Source: Planktothrix serta PCC 8927 (lineage in GTDB: Bacteria; Cyanobacteriota; Cyanobacteriia; Cyanobacteriales; Microcoleaceae). Taken from it: a stretch of DNA of 64,000 nucleotides. The stretch lies in the NCBI RefSeq assembly GCF_900010725.2, contig NZ_LR734832.1, positions 23,459 to 87,458 on the forward strand, in the 5' to 3' direction. Positions 26,616 through 35,906 of the stretch are shown in pieces; the stretch's first letter is position 1; every line of letters starts with the position of its first letter. The translations under genes and the position numbers were made by a program. The notes beneath the pieces are model-generated. The model was not told the DNA's origin. It searched no databases and saw nothing but the letters and a program-made list of their open reading frames with translations.

Positions 26616-26770
26616 GAATAGGCAATAGGCAATCTTGCTATAGGCAATAGGTAATAGGCAATAGGCAATAGGCAATAGGCAATAGGTAATAGGTAATAGG
26701 TAATAGGTAATAGGTAATAGGTGATAGGCAATAGGCAATAGGCAATAGGCAATAGGCAATAGGCAATAGG
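26616..26770. repeat. Long heptamer STRR (AATAGGC / AATAGGT)
   Basis: About twenty 7-base units of AATAGGC, interrupted by a block of AATAGGT units, start at the dndD stop codon and run to 26770. The mosaic of two unit types shows expansion by slippage or unequal exchange. It occupies the place where dndE usually follows dndD. Confidence 0.9.
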
Positions 26771-26814
26771 GAAGGGGGAGTAATTAATAATTGTTGATGT
26801 TTAATAGTAATAAT

Positions 26815-26865
26815 TAGTCCCCCCTCGCCTTGCAGGAGAGGGGGTTAGGGGGAGAGGTCATACAA
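26815..26865. repeat. Dispersed CCCCTC...GAGGGGG palindrome
   Basis: A GC-rich inverted repeat (CCCCTCGCCTTGC / AGGAGAGGGGGTTAGGGGGA) also found in opposite orientation at 37140-37185 and as a variant at 37300-37335. It is of the kind scattered between cyanobacterial genes and here could also terminate transcription. Confidence 0.65.
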
Positions 26866-26902
26866 ATTTTGGGAGAAAATGAAACAGCCCTGCTCCCTAA
26901 CT

Positions 26903-27181
26903 CTACCAATATTTGTGTAACACTTGTTCCAACTGCGTTACCGACATCCGGGGGGAGGGGCGAGGAATGCGTTGTTCAATGTTATCAATATCACTGGATT
27001 TAAACAGCACAGGAATTTCATATTGATAGGTTTGAAACCAATCTTCCCGTGTTGTAATGTCTCGAATTTCTAATTGAAATTCTCCCAAAGTTTGGGATGA
27101 AGCTTGAATTTTCTCGATTTTTTCTTGTAATCCTTCGCACAAGTGGCAGTCCGGTTTACTGTATAAAATGAGTGTAATCAT
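26903..27181 (-). CDS. Glutaredoxin-like (thioredoxin-fold) protein
   Basis: The 92-residue protein has [16 protein letters not shown], a Cys-x-x-Cys motif (Cys12, Cys15) at the end of the first strand, followed by EIRDITT and a YEIPVLF cis-proline segment. This is the DUF836/glutaredoxin-like fold. It probably carries out thiol-disulfide exchange in the cytoplasm. Its ATG overlaps the TGA of the large LOV-GGDEF-EAL gene upstream (ATGA at 27178-27181), so its translation depends on that gene. A functional link to light or c-di-GMP signalling is possible but not shown. Confidence 0.82.
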   Translation of the reverse strand: MITLILYSKPDCHLCEGLQEKIEKIQASSQTLGEFQLEIRDITTREDWFQTYQYEIPVLFKSSDIDNIEQRIPRPSPRMSVTQLEQVLHKYW

Positions 27182-30100
27182 TGAGCTTCTTTAACCTCCG
27201 TTAATAACAGTTGTGTTGCCTGTTCAGCTTCTAAAGGTTTAGCGAACAGATAACCTTGTCCGAAGGGACAGCCTAATTGACGTAAAATTTTCATTTGTTG
27301 ACGAGTTTCTATGCCTTCTGCTACAATATCTAAATCTAAATTTTGAGCTAAAGAAATAATTGCTTTCACAATTTGTAAAGGTTGGCTTTTTTTACCACTA
27401 AAAGAACTGGTTTTCTGATCTAAACGATTAATAAATGACCGATCAATTTTTAAACTATTTAAAGGAAATTGATGTAAATAACTCAAAGAGGAATACCCTG
27501 TCCCGAAGTCATCAATAGAGAGATGAATTTTGCGAGATTTTAATTGCGCCAGAATAATAAAGGAAGTACCTAAATTTTCCATAATCACACTTTCGGTAAT
27601 TTCCAGTTTTAAATGAGCGGGATTACAGCCTGTTTCTGCTAAAATTTGATCAATTTGTTCTAAAAGATTAGGTTGACAAAGCTGTTTACTCGATAAATTC
27701 ACACTCATGGTTAAGGGACAAATCTCAAAAGTAGATAGGGGTTTTTGACCGTGATGTTTTTCCATCCAAGCGGTCTGAATCATGCCAAATTTTTGCTTTA
27801 ATTGTTCTTGCCAAATTTGCAGTTGACGACAGGCTTCTCGTAAAACCCAAGCTCCTAATGGAATAATTAATCCTGTTTCTTCTGCAACTGGAATAAACTC
27901 TACGGGCGACACTAAACCCCTAGTGGGATGGAGCCAACGGACTAAGGCTTCAAATCCCGTAATTTTACCATTCGATAAAGAAACAATTGGTTGATAATAA
28001 ACTCTAAAACCCGTGAGATTAGTGGGTTTTTCATAGGAATATTCTAATAAATGTTCTGTGGCTCTTAATGCCGTTGAATCATGACTTTCTAAGGGAGTTA
28101 TGGATTCTGATTGCTGTGGAGTTCCGATCCGCATTCGTCCATAAATCGCTTGTCGTAAATCCGTTTCCAACTGCAACATAGACATTGTTTGACTATGTAT
28201 TGTTAAGTCAAAAACTTCATATCGAGCTTTACCTTTCGCTTTTGCCCGATACATGGCAATATCAGCATCTCGTAAAAAATCTTCAGGATTATTATACAAT
28301 AAACATTGATAGGATTGACTATTATTTTCGGATTGCTGATAATAGCCTCGACTGGGGACAATTCCAATACTAACAGTTGTAAAAATTTCATGTCCTTGGA
28401 TATAAAAAGGCTGGGTTAATTCATCGTGAATTCTCTCGGCCATTCGGGTTGCATCGGCTATACTTTGAATCCGATAGATCAAAATTGTGAATTCATCTCC
28501 GCCTAAACGAGCAACGGTATCGAGGGGTTTGACACAATAGAGGAGACGATGGGAAATTTCAATTAACAGTTGATCTCCGATCAAATGTCCTAAACTATCA
28601 TTAACTACTTTAAATCGATCTAAATCTAAAAATAAAACGGCAAACTCATAATTAGATTCTTGTCGAGATCGTTTTAAGGACTGGGCTAAACGTTCATTAA
28701 AAAAGCTCCGATTCGGTAATTGGGTGAGGGCATCATGTAACGCTTCATACATCAGTTGGGCTTCAAAGCGTTTACGTTCGGTAATATCCCGAATAATAAT
28801 TTGAATCGCTGCTTGACCTTGATAGTTGGCAGGAATTCCGACGATTTCAACATCAATCACTTCTCCATTTAAGCGAGTTAATTTTTGCTCCAGTAACTCA
28901 ACGGATTGTTGTTCATTTTTAGGGTCTGGAATTCGAGCCTGAGTCGAGTTAAAATCATCAGGAGGAAGGAAATCAAAAATGGAACGACCGATTAAATCTT
29001 GAGGGCGATTAGCACCTAATAGTTTAGCTCCAGCCATATTAATATAAACCAATTTTTCTCCATCATGAATAGCAATGGTTTCTGGAGATAATTCCACTAA
29101 ACGACGATAGCGTTCTTCACTTTCTCGGAGAGCTAATTCAGCTTCTGCTCGTTGTTGTTCCGTTTGGTTAGCCGCAATAAATCGACCAATACTTTGAGCC
29201 ATTAACTCTAAAATTTCCAGTTCATGGGATTCATAAGCGATATTTTTCACCTCTGAACAAGCAAAAGCTAATGTTCCATAAATTTCGCCATTCACCCATA
29301 ACGGTGTTCCTAAACAAGTTTCCAGATGAAACCTTTGATAGCTTTGGAGTTGATTAAATTGAGGATTTTGCCCAATTTGGGTATGAATTTGAGTTGTCTG
29401 GGTCTGAATCACTTGCTGACAGTAACTTTCTTCTAAAGGCACGGTTATACCGGGTTGAATCCGATCTAAATCCGAATGCACGGTATCGATAATAATATTA
29501 TTATTTTCTAATCGACTGATTAAACCAATCGACAGTTGAAAAATTTCACAGCCCGCTTGTAGATAATCTCGAAAAAGTTCATCTAAATTTTGATGATTAT
29601 AGGTTGTAATTCGATGCAAATGTTTGAGATTAGAGCTAAATTGAGCTAAGGCTTTAGATTTTAAAACTAAGGCTTGTTCGGATTGCTTGCGTTTAGTTAC
29701 GTCGGCTTGAATGCCAATAAAATGAGTCAGATGTCCTTTTGAACTATACACCGGAGCAATAGAAAGTTCATTCCAGAAAAAAGTCCCATCTTTACGATAA
29801 TTTCGGAGTTGAACATGACATTCTGTGCCTTCTAAAACCGCCCGCCGAATTTGTTCAACCCCTAAATTATTAGGATCATTACCTTGTAAAAATCGACAAT
29901 TTTCGCCTAAAATTTCTTCCCGCTTATAACCCGTAATTCGTTCAAATCCAGAATTAACAAAAATAATCGGATTATCCGGTTGTGTCGCATCGGTGATCAC
30001 AATTCCATTGCTACTACTATTAATTGCGCGTTCCATTAATTGTAAACGTTCTTCGGCACGATGGCGTTCAATTGCCGCCGCTAACACATTAGCGATCGCT

Positions 30101-31458
30101 TCTAAAAAATGAACATCCTCTGGAGTAAACTGACGATGGCGATGACTATGAACACTTAAAACCCCCCAGAATTTTGAAACCGGGGACTGGGGCTGTTTTT
30201 TACCTAAAGTAGAATCCTGTTCCCAACGAGCAATCACCACACTCATGCCACTAATAATTCTATGATTATGTAGCAGAGGACTCCCTGAAAACCGGGTTTC
30301 AACTCGTAAATCATCAACAACAACGGGTTCATTTTTGAATAAGGTATATCCCGCTTGAGACGTGACGTGGGCGCTGACCCGGGCATTCCCCACCAGTCCC
30401 GGTTGCCAACCCACTCCTGCCCGCAACCAAAAGGCATGACCACCGGGCATGAGTTCCAACAGTTTGCAATATTCTACACCCAGGGTTTGCACGACGGCGG
30501 AGACGGCTGCATCCATCAATACCGACAGGTCTGAATGAATCAGTGCTTGTTGACCGAGATAAGCAACGGTGGCTTGTTGACTCACCCTAGACTGTAAGCT
30601 GGCTAAAAGTTGATGTTCGGGAGCAAAAGTTGGAACTTCCTCCAGGATTTCCTGAATGTTGATTAAGATAGCGATTAACTCGCCTAATTCATTGCGAAGG
30701 GGTAACAGGGTAGCACGACATTGGCTTAGTGTTCCATCCCGGTGATAGAAGGGAATTTCATGGGTATATCCAGAATAGTGATAGTAAAGGTGATAGCTGC
30801 ACAGGTCGTAAGCCAGATGATGCAATGGGGACAAATTGATATCTACCAAAGTCTGACCCAGAACTTGGGATTTTTCATAACCAAATATCTGTTCGGCGAT
30901 GGGATTCCAATCGATAATCTGGTTTTCTACGTTGATCAGAATTACCCCTTCTTGCCAATGGTCAAAGGTTGGGCCTAGGCGTGAGGGCAGGGAGTGAGTC
31001 GAGGAAATGGGAATCAGGTTAGAGTAGGTGGATAGTATCAACGCCTCTCCATTCACTGCGAGTAAACGGATCGACACCATTGTCAGCCAGAGTGTCCCAT
31101 CCGCCCGTTTGACTTGCAGGGGTTGTTGTTGTAGGGAATTCTTTTTTCGCAGCGTCTCTAACAGGATGTCTCGATCCCTGAGATTAGCAAATATATCGAG
31201 TTCAGTAAAGTTAAGGTGTTCGGAAGTTAAAAATCCAAAGGTGTGTTGAAAGCGAGAATTACAGTAAAAAACTTTGCCATCAGCCATCCGACTGATCACC
31301 AGGGGCACTTGCATTAATTCTGCAATTGCCTGAATCAGAATTTGGCTCTCTGGCAATGCAACCTCCACATCTGAACCCATGACCCAGGCCCGATCAATAG
31401 ATACTATGGGATAAAGTTGCTCTTGATCTCCGTGTGTCCCGTGTTTGTTGAGCATCAA
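27178..31458 (-). CDS. Multisensor PAS/GAF/LOV diguanylate cyclase-phosphodiesterase (GGDEF-EAL)
   Basis: Domains of this 1426-residue protein, in order: PAS (38-150), PAS (165-275), GAF (295-465), LOV-type PAS (475-590), GAF (610-770), PAS (780-895), GGDEF (905-1085), EAL (1150-1415). The LOV domain has GENCRFLQG with the photoactive Cys521, plus the flavin-contacting Asn553, Asn563 (FWNEL) and Gln584 (IGIQ), so it should bind FMN and sense blue light. GGDEF (986-990) is intact, with no RxxD inhibitory site before it. EAL is also intact ([32 protein letters not shown]). It may therefore both make and break c-di-GMP. No membrane segment is seen. Confidence 0.93.
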   Translation of the reverse strand: MMLNKHGTHGDQEQLYPIVSIDRAWVMGSDVEVALPESQILIQAIAELMQVPLVISRMADGKVFYCNSRFQHTFGFLTSEHLNFTELDIFANLRDRDILLETLRKKNSLQQQPLQVKRADGTLWLTMVSIRLLAVNGEALILSTYSNLIPISSTHSLPSRLGPTFDHWQEGVILINVENQIIDWNPIAEQIFGYEKSQVLGQTLVDINLSPLHHLAYDLCSYHLYYHYSGYTHEIPFYHRDGTLSQCRATLLPLRNELGELIAILINIQEILEEVPTFAPEHQLLASLQSRVSQQATVAYLGQQALIHSDLSVLMDAAVSAVVQTLGVEYCKLLELMPGGHAFWLRAGVGWQPGLVGNARVSAHVTSQAGYTLFKNEPVVVDDLRVETRFSGSPLLHNHRIISGMSVVIARWEQDSTLGKKQPQSPVSKFWGVLSVHSHRHRQFTPEDVHFLEAIANVLAAAIERHRAEERLQLMERAINSSSNGIVITDATQPDNPIIFVNSGFERITGYKREEILGENCRFLQGNDPNNLGVEQIRRAVLEGTECHVQLRNYRKDGTFFWNELSIAPVYSSKGHLTHFIGIQADVTKRKQSEQALVLKSKALAQFSSNLKHLHRITTYNHQNLDELFRDYLQAGCEIFQLSIGLISRLENNNIIIDTVHSDLDRIQPGITVPLEESYCQQVIQTQTTQIHTQIGQNPQFNQLQSYQRFHLETCLGTPLWVNGEIYGTLAFACSEVKNIAYESHELEILELMAQSIGRFIAANQTEQQRAEAELALRESEERYRRLVELSPETIAIHDGEKLVYINMAGAKLLGANRPQDLIGRSIFDFLPPDDFNSTQARIPDPKNEQQSVELLEQKLTRLNGEVIDVEIVGIPANYQGQAAIQIIIRDITERKRFEAQLMYEALHDALTQLPNRSFFNERLAQSLKRSRQESNYEFAVLFLDLDRFKVVNDSLGHLIGDQLLIEISHRLLYCVKPLDTVARLGGDEFTILIYRIQSIADATRMAERIHDELTQPFYIQGHEIFTTVSIGIVPSRGYYQQSENNSQSYQCLLYNNPEDFLRDADIAMYRAKAKGKARYEVFDLTIHSQTMSMLQLETDLRQAIYGRMRIGTPQQSESITPLESHDSTALRATEHLLEYSYEKPTNLTGFRVYYQPIVSLSNGKITGFEALVRWLHPTRGLVSPVEFIPVAEETGLIIPLGAWVLREACRQLQIWQEQLKQKFGMIQTAWMEKHHGQKPLSTFEICPLTMSVNLSSKQLCQPNLLEQIDQILAETGCNPAHLKLEITESVIMENLGTSFIILAQLKSRKIHLSIDDFGTGYSSLSYLHQFPLNSLKIDRSFINRLDQKTSSFSGKKSQPLQIVKAIISLAQNLDLDIVAEGIETRQQMKILRQLGCPFGQGYLFAKPLEAEQATQLLLTEVKEAQ

Positions 31459-32006
31459 CTAAGTTCCAGCATTGTCTGTCCGACTACTCGTATCACCGAC
31501 TCGCAGAGTATTCGACGCACCAAGGTTTTTTTATCTGCTCCTCCGTATACATTCTACGATTATCATCATCAAATTTTGACTTTTTTTAACGAAAATTAAA
31601 AAAAAGTTAACAAAGCTCTTGCATATAATTGAGATGGACATCAGTTTTGGACAAAAATTTGTAGTCCGGTTAATAGACTCAGACAAGGCTAATTATTTTT
31701 GGAAAACGAATAGCATTATTCTCAATAGTTTGAGGGGGTTTACTGATTAAGTGAGAACGGAGTACCTACTGGAATTCCTCCGGGATCGCATCCCTCTACA
31801 GGAGGATCAACTGGGTTAAGAGGATTTTAGTTTGATTAAAAAATGAATCAAAGCGATCGCATTCCTAGACCTCACACCCTAAAATCAATACCAATAAGGG
31901 TGAGGGTGAGATAATTATAGCATATTATTAAATAATATCAGGTGCGATCGCATTTCAATACCTGAACTGAGTTAGAAAAGCAATGGGATCTTCTCCTGTG
32001 AGTTAA
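31459..32006. other. Intergenic region upstream of the LOV-GGDEF-EAL gene
   Basis: No gene is supported. It contains the promoter side of the large signalling gene, HIP1 sites at about 31854 and 31944, and CCTCACACCCT / AGGGTGAGG arms near 31871-31909 that could form a hairpin. The first copy of a 40-base direct repeat (31944-31983) recurs at 33160. Confidence 0.6.
31944..31983. repeat. 40-bp direct repeat flanking TA modules, left copy
   Basis: The sequence GCGATCGCATTTCAATACC then TGAACTGAGTTAGAAAAGC recurs with three or fewer differences at 33160-33199. A half copy (GCGATCGCATTTCAACACCT) lies at 32586-32605. The full copies bracket two small toxin-antitoxin loci. Confidence 0.85.
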
Positions 32007-32270
32007 TTAATCTCGATAAATATTTTTCCGATGTCCAACTTTAATAATTAGAATCACGAGGCGATCATTTTCAACTCGATAAATCATTCGATCATCACCC
32101 ACACGCACCCTTAAACGTCCTTCACCATTTTTGAGAGCTTTAACATCTGAAGGATAAGGATTAATTGTTAAGGATTCTAGTTTATTAGCAATGCGCTTTT
32201 GGATTTCTTTAGGGAGTTTATAAAATTCTTTTTCTGCTGTCTTTAAAAATTCTATTTTATACTGAGACAC
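32007..32270 (-). CDS. RelE/ParE family toxin
   Basis: The 87-residue protein has the RelE-like pattern YKIEFLKTAEKEFYKLPKEIQKRI, NPYPSDVKALKNGEGRLRVRVGDDRMIYRV and LVILIIKVGHRKNIYRD. The C-terminal GHRKxIY is typical of RelE/YoeB-related mRNA interferases that cut ribosome-bound mRNA. Its antitoxin gene lies 3 bases upstream, the usual antitoxin-then-toxin order. Confidence 0.9.
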   Translation of the reverse strand: MSQYKIEFLKTAEKEFYKLPKEIQKRIANKLESLTINPYPSDVKALKNGEGRLRVRVGDDRMIYRVENDRLVILIIKVGHRKNIYRD

Positions 32271-32273
32271 TTG

Positions 32274-32516
32274 CTAATTAATCCCTAAATTATGTTTAAT
32301 AATATCCCAAGAAACTCTTTCTTGATTTTCAGGATCATTTTCAGCTTGAATCGTATCCTTTAAATCAATAAAGTCTTCTAATTCTTCAGGATCAATTACC
32401 GTTAATTTACCTTGACTAATTCGTTCTAATAATTCGGTAACAGATAAATTAAACTGTTGAGCAACAACTTCTATTCCGGTTGCAATCTCTGGAGATATTG
32501 TTAATGGATTAATCAT
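32274..32516 (-). CDS. Antitoxin partner of RelE-like toxin
   Basis: About 80 residues from the ATG at 32516 (a TTG at 32534 would add six). The N-terminal half resembles a ribbon-helix-helix-like regulator (INPLTISPEIATGIEVVAQQFNLSVTELLERI). The acidic C terminus (EDFIDLKDTIQAENDPENQERVSWD) would wrap the toxin. It precedes the RelE-like gene by 3 bases. It probably autoregulates the pair. Confidence 0.78.
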   Translation of the reverse strand: MINPLTISPEIATGIEVVAQQFNLSVTELLERISQGKLTVIDPEELEDFIDLKDTIQAENDPENQERVSWDIIKHNLGIN

Positions 32517-32699
32517 CGGCTTTACATTGAGCAATATTATTGATAATGGTAAAATTATTATAGCATAATATCCATTTTATCATGTGCGATCGCATTTCAA
32601 CACCTCAAAAAAGCGATCGCCCCTCCAACTTACCTACAGAAATGATAAAATGTTATAATCTGATCGAACTGTTTTATCAAAAACTTGAAATAATATTTT

Positions 32700-32903
32700 A
32701 TGGCTATGAACGTTGAACAAATTGAAAAGGCAATTTTAAATCTTTCTGAACAAGATTTTAGTAAATTACGCAATTGGTTATTAGACTTAGATTATCAACA
32801 ATGGGATAAACAGTTAGAACAAGATATCATAAAGGGTAAACTTGATGATATAGCCTCTGAAGCACTTGCTGAATTTGAAGCCGGAGATTATCAAGAAATG
32901 TAA
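32700..32903 (+). CDS. Small antitoxin-like protein
   Basis: The 67-residue protein reads NVEQIEKAILNLSEQDFSKLRNWLLDLDYQQWDKQLEQDIIKGKLDDIASEAL in successive helices, with an acidic tail. It belongs with a cyanobacterial antitoxin family that also includes the 73-residue protein at 35881-36102 (shared L..LxxxxxxxLxxWL, then WDxQxExDxxxGKLDxI). Its stop overlaps the ATG of the toxin gene by one base (TAATG). Another ATG lies two codons in. Confidence 0.78.
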   Translation: MAMNVEQIEKAILNLSEQDFSKLRNWLLDLDYQQWDKQLEQDIIKGKLDDIASEALAEFEAGDYQEM

Positions 32904-33157
32904 TGCACTATACTAATCGTAAATTCTGGTTATTTTATAATCAGCTACCTGAAGATATAAAACAGATAGCAGATGCTTCTTATGAATTATTAAAAACTAA
33001 TCCTAATCATCCTTCGTTACATTTTAAGAAAGTTAATAAATATTGGTCTGTAAGGGTGGGAAAAGCTTATCGTGCGTTAGGAATTGAAGTCAAAAATGGA
33101 ATTTTATGGTTTTGGATTGGTACTCATGCTGAATATGATAGATTAATCGGTAAATAA
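32903..33157 (+). CDS. ParE/RelE-like toxin
   Basis: The 84-residue protein has LPEDIKQIADASYELLKTNPNHPSLHFKKVNKYWSVRVGKAYRALGI and WFWIGTHAEYDRLI. The HPSLHFKKV, WSVRV, YRAL and WFW(I/V)G-H-x-x-YD elements are shared with the toxin at 35646-35906. It is translationally coupled to its antitoxin. This branch of RelE-like toxins is common in cyanobacteria. Confidence 0.85.
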   Translation: MHYTNRKFWLFYNQLPEDIKQIADASYELLKTNPNHPSLHFKKVNKYWSVRVGKAYRALGIEVKNGILWFWIGTHAEYDRLIGK

Positions 33158-33159
33158 AA

Positions 33160-33199
33160 GCGATCGCATTTCAACACCTGAACTGAGTTAGAAAAGCGA
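33160..33199. repeat. 40-bp direct repeat flanking TA modules, right copy
   Basis: Right-hand copy of the repeat at 31944-31983. It starts 3 bases after the toxin stop codon. Together the copies delimit a 1.2-kb block with two toxin-antitoxin loci on opposite strands. Confidence 0.85.
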
Positions 33200-33204
33200 T
33201 AAAT

Positions 33205-34269
33205 TTATATCAAAGAAAGTTGCGTACTCTCTTGAGTTACATTGGATTTACTTTTTTGGCTAGATTTCAATTGAGTTTTTCGAGTATTTCTGGACTGGCT
33301 GATTTTTCTTGCTTTCAGAAGATTAGATTCAGATTCATAAGCAGAGTACCAAATATATCTTACAGGTTTTTCTATTTTTTTTACTTTACCTAATTCAACG
33401 GCTAATTTCATCCAGTCTTGCATTTGTTTTTTATTAACAGTTTTGAAATGCTGTAAAATTTGATCATAAGATTGATAATTTTGTAATATTTTTTCTAATT
33501 TTGGCAAAACCCATCCATCGAATATATTATCATCTTTTTCTGTTTTTTCTATGTTTGTATCAGTAATTATTGTTTCCTCTCTATAAAATTCTTTCGTTTG
33601 GTCTAGGCTAACGTTACTTTCTAAAGTAATTTCGGGTATCAATGGAATAATGAGTTGCTTTTCTTGTATACTTAAAGTATGATTTTCATCCTTTAATGTT
33701 AGAAATTCAATAGGTTTACTTAAGAAAATAAAATCAGGAATTTCAAGAGGTTTTAGAGATTTTAATGAATTTGCATCCTCTTTTAAATATTTCCTTAATT
33801 CCATCAAAAGGCGACCCAAAGCATTCACCCCAATTAGTTGATTATCATTTGTTGGGATAGCACCCCAAAAGTCATCTTTATGGGAATCTTCTACAATAGC
33901 TTTGTCTCCTGTTTCTAATAACAATTGGCCAAATGTATCCCAATTTTGTAGCAATTTAACTCGTAGACACCAACGCATAATCTGAACTTTAACTCGCTCC
34001 CAATCTGAACGAGATTGATCTCGATAAGGTTTACCCTTCATTTTGGCTGTCATAGGACTATTTTGAGCAATAATTAATTTTTGAATATCAGGAAGATGGG
34101 GAAACCGACAAGCTTGATATAAAGCTTCTGATGTGAGAATATGTATACCATTCACTATTAAAGGATAGCCTCCAGCCATATTTGATAATCCGCCAAAAGC
34201 TTCCTTTGTTTTGCGGAAAGTGATACACTCATTTCTGTTGTAAGTTCTTATTTGAGAAGATGTCTGCAT
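33205..34269 (-). CDS. NADAR-domain protein with C-terminal extension
   Basis: About 354 residues from the ATG at 34269, which has a clear GAGGTG ribosome binding site; upstream in-frame codons lie inside the preceding gene and are rejected. Residues 17-160 are a NADAR/YbiA-like domain: FGGLSNMAGG (25-34), SEALYQACRF (47-56), DDFWG (132-136) and IGVNALGRLLMELR (146-159). NADAR enzymes act on N-glycosidic bonds; some remove ADP-ribose from guanine bases. The remaining ~190 residues are unfamiliar: a strand-rich part, WVLPKLEKILQNYQSYDQIL, and a basic Ser/Lys/Arg tail that may bind nucleic acid. It follows the PRTase-like gene by 10 bases, so the two form an operon. Confidence 0.82.
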   Translation of the reverse strand: MQTSSQIRTYNRNECITFRKTKEAFGGLSNMAGGYPLIVNGIHILTSEALYQACRFPHLPDIQKLIIAQNSPMTAKMKGKPYRDQSRSDWERVKVQIMRWCLRVKLLQNWDTFGQLLLETGDKAIVEDSHKDDFWGAIPTNDNQLIGVNALGRLLMELRKYLKEDANSLKSLKPLEIPDFIFLSKPIEFLTLKDENHTLSIQEKQLIIPLIPEITLESNVSLDQTKEFYREETIITDTNIEKTEKDDNIFDGWVLPKLEKILQNYQSYDQILQHFKTVNKKQMQDWMKLAVELGKVKKIEKPVRYIWYSAYESESNLLKARKISQSRNTRKTQLKSSQKSKSNVTQESTQLSLI

Positions 34270-34279
34270 AATTTCACCT

Positions 34280-35323
34280 CTAAAAATCTCTAAATAGGCT
34301 AGGAGTATTTGATGATTCATTAACTTTGCGAGGAAATAAAGGATACCATTTACTAAAAGGGTGACTAGGATCATAACTTGTACCACCCCACCAAAGAACC
34401 AAAGGACAATTATTAGCAATATTTCGATAAGTAACAAATACTGCACCAAAACCAAGAGATTCTAAATACTCATACCCCATAGGTCGCATTGATAGTTGGC
34501 GGTTTTTAGGTAAAGAGGCAATATAAGCACCTTTTCTTAAAAAAGCTGTTTCAACAATATCCCTAGCTTCAGGTGAAGAAAAAAGCGTTTCAGTGTGCGG
34601 TATCATATTTGAACGAAATAATCTAGGATTCACAGATTTACCTTGAGAGTTTTCTTGAACTATCTTAACAAATCTATTCACAAACTCGTCATCAATTTCT
34701 TGAGGCCACAGACATTCATATTTTTCCTGATTCCAAGGCAAGTTATTAAATGTTAAACAACTGATAATCTCTACAGAGATACTTTTTGGTTTTAGAAGAC
34801 TTACCAACTTTTTGTTTATATAATTTAGACCGGAACTGTAAGAAGCTAAAAATACTAAATAAACAATTGTGTCGGGTTTAGCATGATTTAACCATGCCTC
34901 GATATCATGCAATACAGTATTACCAGAAAATAGACAATCATCTAAGTAAACATACATCAAAGTATCCGAGCCACAATCATTAATGCTAATACCATACTGA
35001 TTTATCACTATTTCATTTACCAAGCTCAATAATTCTTTTTGACTACTCCCTTTTTTTTGAATATCTAAAAAATTAATATCGGGCAACCTTTGAGGATTGT
35101 TGAATTTTTCTAACTTTTGTTTTATTAAATCTCTAGCTTTCTCTTTTGATATATAACACTTGTCGAGTATGAAATGGATTTCCGAAAGAATAGTTAACTG
35201 GTCATCATGATCAAATTGAGATATCCACCGATTAACGTGATCAGGTGTAATAGGTGGAATTTCTCCTAAACGATAGTCACTAATTGTTGTAGCTATTGAT
35301 TCTAGTAAAGTTTGACGATTCAT
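34280..35323 (-). CDS. Predicted phosphoribosyltransferase-like protein, partner of NADAR
   Basis: In this 347-residue protein the central YVYLDDCLFSGNTVLHDI (residues 124-141) resembles the PRPP-binding loop of type I phosphoribosyltransferases (acidic pair, then S-G-x-T). It is preceded by a hydrophobic strand and followed by IVYLVFLASYSSGLNYI, as in a Rossmann-like core. The C-terminal segment GFGAVFVTYRNIANNCPLVLWWG resembles the phosphoribosyltransferase-like (PRTase-CE) proteins of bacterial conflict systems. It has no membrane segment. It lies directly upstream of the NADAR gene. The substrate is unknown: a nucleotide or base exchange reaction reversed or opposed by NADAR is the attractive idea, but it is inference. 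Confidence 0.7.
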   Translation of the reverse strand: MNRQTLLESIATTISDYRLGEIPPITPDHVNRWISQFDHDDQLTILSEIHFILDKCYISKEKARDLIKQKLEKFNNPQRLPDINFLDIQKKGSSQKELLSLVNEIVINQYGISINDCGSDTLMYVYLDDCLFSGNTVLHDIEAWLNHAKPDTIVYLVFLASYSSGLNYINKKLVSLLKPKSISVEIISCLTFNNLPWNQEKYECLWPQEIDDEFVNRFVKIVQENSQGKSVNPRLFRSNMIPHTETLFSSPEARDIVETAFLRKGAYIASLPKNRQLSMRPMGYEYLESLGFGAVFVTYRNIANNCPLVLWWGGTSYDPSHPFSKWYPLFPRKVNESSNTPSLFRDF

Positions 35324-35372
35324 CTGATTGATTTTTGAGCATTATAAGATTAGCGTGAACCAGAAAGGCTCA

Positions 35373-35633
35373 CTATACAATTATACTATAGCTAGATTCT
35401 AAAGCTTCCTCTAAACTAAACGGTGACTCCTTTGGAAAGAAATTTAACTTAATTCCTGTTTCATCCGAGGCTTTTAGACGTGCTTTTTGATAACAGTCCT
35501 CAAACACGTCTGAAAGGAAAGGGTTCAAACTGGGACTATCTTCTAATAACCCTTCAATACAAATCCGTTGTTCTGTGATGGTACTGCGCCAACTTTCACT
35601 GCGTTTTTCAGGTTGATAGTGCCATCCTACAAA
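35373..35633 (-). pseudogene. DUF29 gene fragment
   Basis: The reading frame carries WHYQPEKRSESWRSTITEQR and a matching C terminus down to FSLEEALESSYSIIV. It corresponds to the C-terminal 80 or so residues of the DUF29 protein at 36214-36669 with few changes. An in-frame stop sits immediately upstream (35634-35636), so there is no N terminus and no start. The fragment and the intact gene flank a toxin-antitoxin pair. Confidence 0.82.
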
Positions 35634-35645
35634 CTATAAAATAAA

Positions 35646-35906
35646 TTAATTTAAAATATTGTCATATTGGTTATGATTTCCAACCCAAAACCAATAATAA
35701 TCATCGCCTTTTTTGATAGCTAAGGCTCTATAATCATTAGTTATACGCACAGACCAAAGATTTTTACCTACTTTTTTAAAGTGTAAAGAAGGATGTAAAG
35801 AATTTTCTTTCCATAATTGATAAGCTCTTTTTACAGATTGTTTTAGCTCAGGCGATAAATCACTGTAGGCTTTCCAAAAATCAGGCGTTGTTAAGGATTT
35901 CATCAA
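35646..35906 (-). CDS. ParE/RelE-like toxin, paralogue of the 32.9-kb toxin
   Basis: The 86-residue protein contains LSPELKQSVKRAYQLWKENSLHPSLHFKKVGKNLWSVRITNDYRALAI and WFWVGNHNQYDNIL, aligning along its whole length with the toxin at 32903-33157. Two adjacent Met codons make the exact start uncertain. The coding sequence overlaps its antitoxin gene by about 26 bases. Confidence 0.85.
   Translation of the reverse strand: MMKSLTTPDFWKAYSDLSPELKQSVKRAYQLWKENSLHPSLHFKKVGKNLWSVRITNDYRALAIKKGDDYYWFWVGNHNQYDNILN

Noticed and set aside
26556-26759. Frame with repeated LLPIAYC residues on the minus strand
   Set aside because: It is a translation of the AATAGGC heptamer tract and overlaps the end of dndD.
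34270-34455. 62-residue N-terminal extension of the NADAR protein
   Set aside because: It overlaps the coding end of the PRTase-like gene, is a hydrophobic out-of-frame reading of that gene, and a strong GAGGTG site precedes the internal ATG at 34269.
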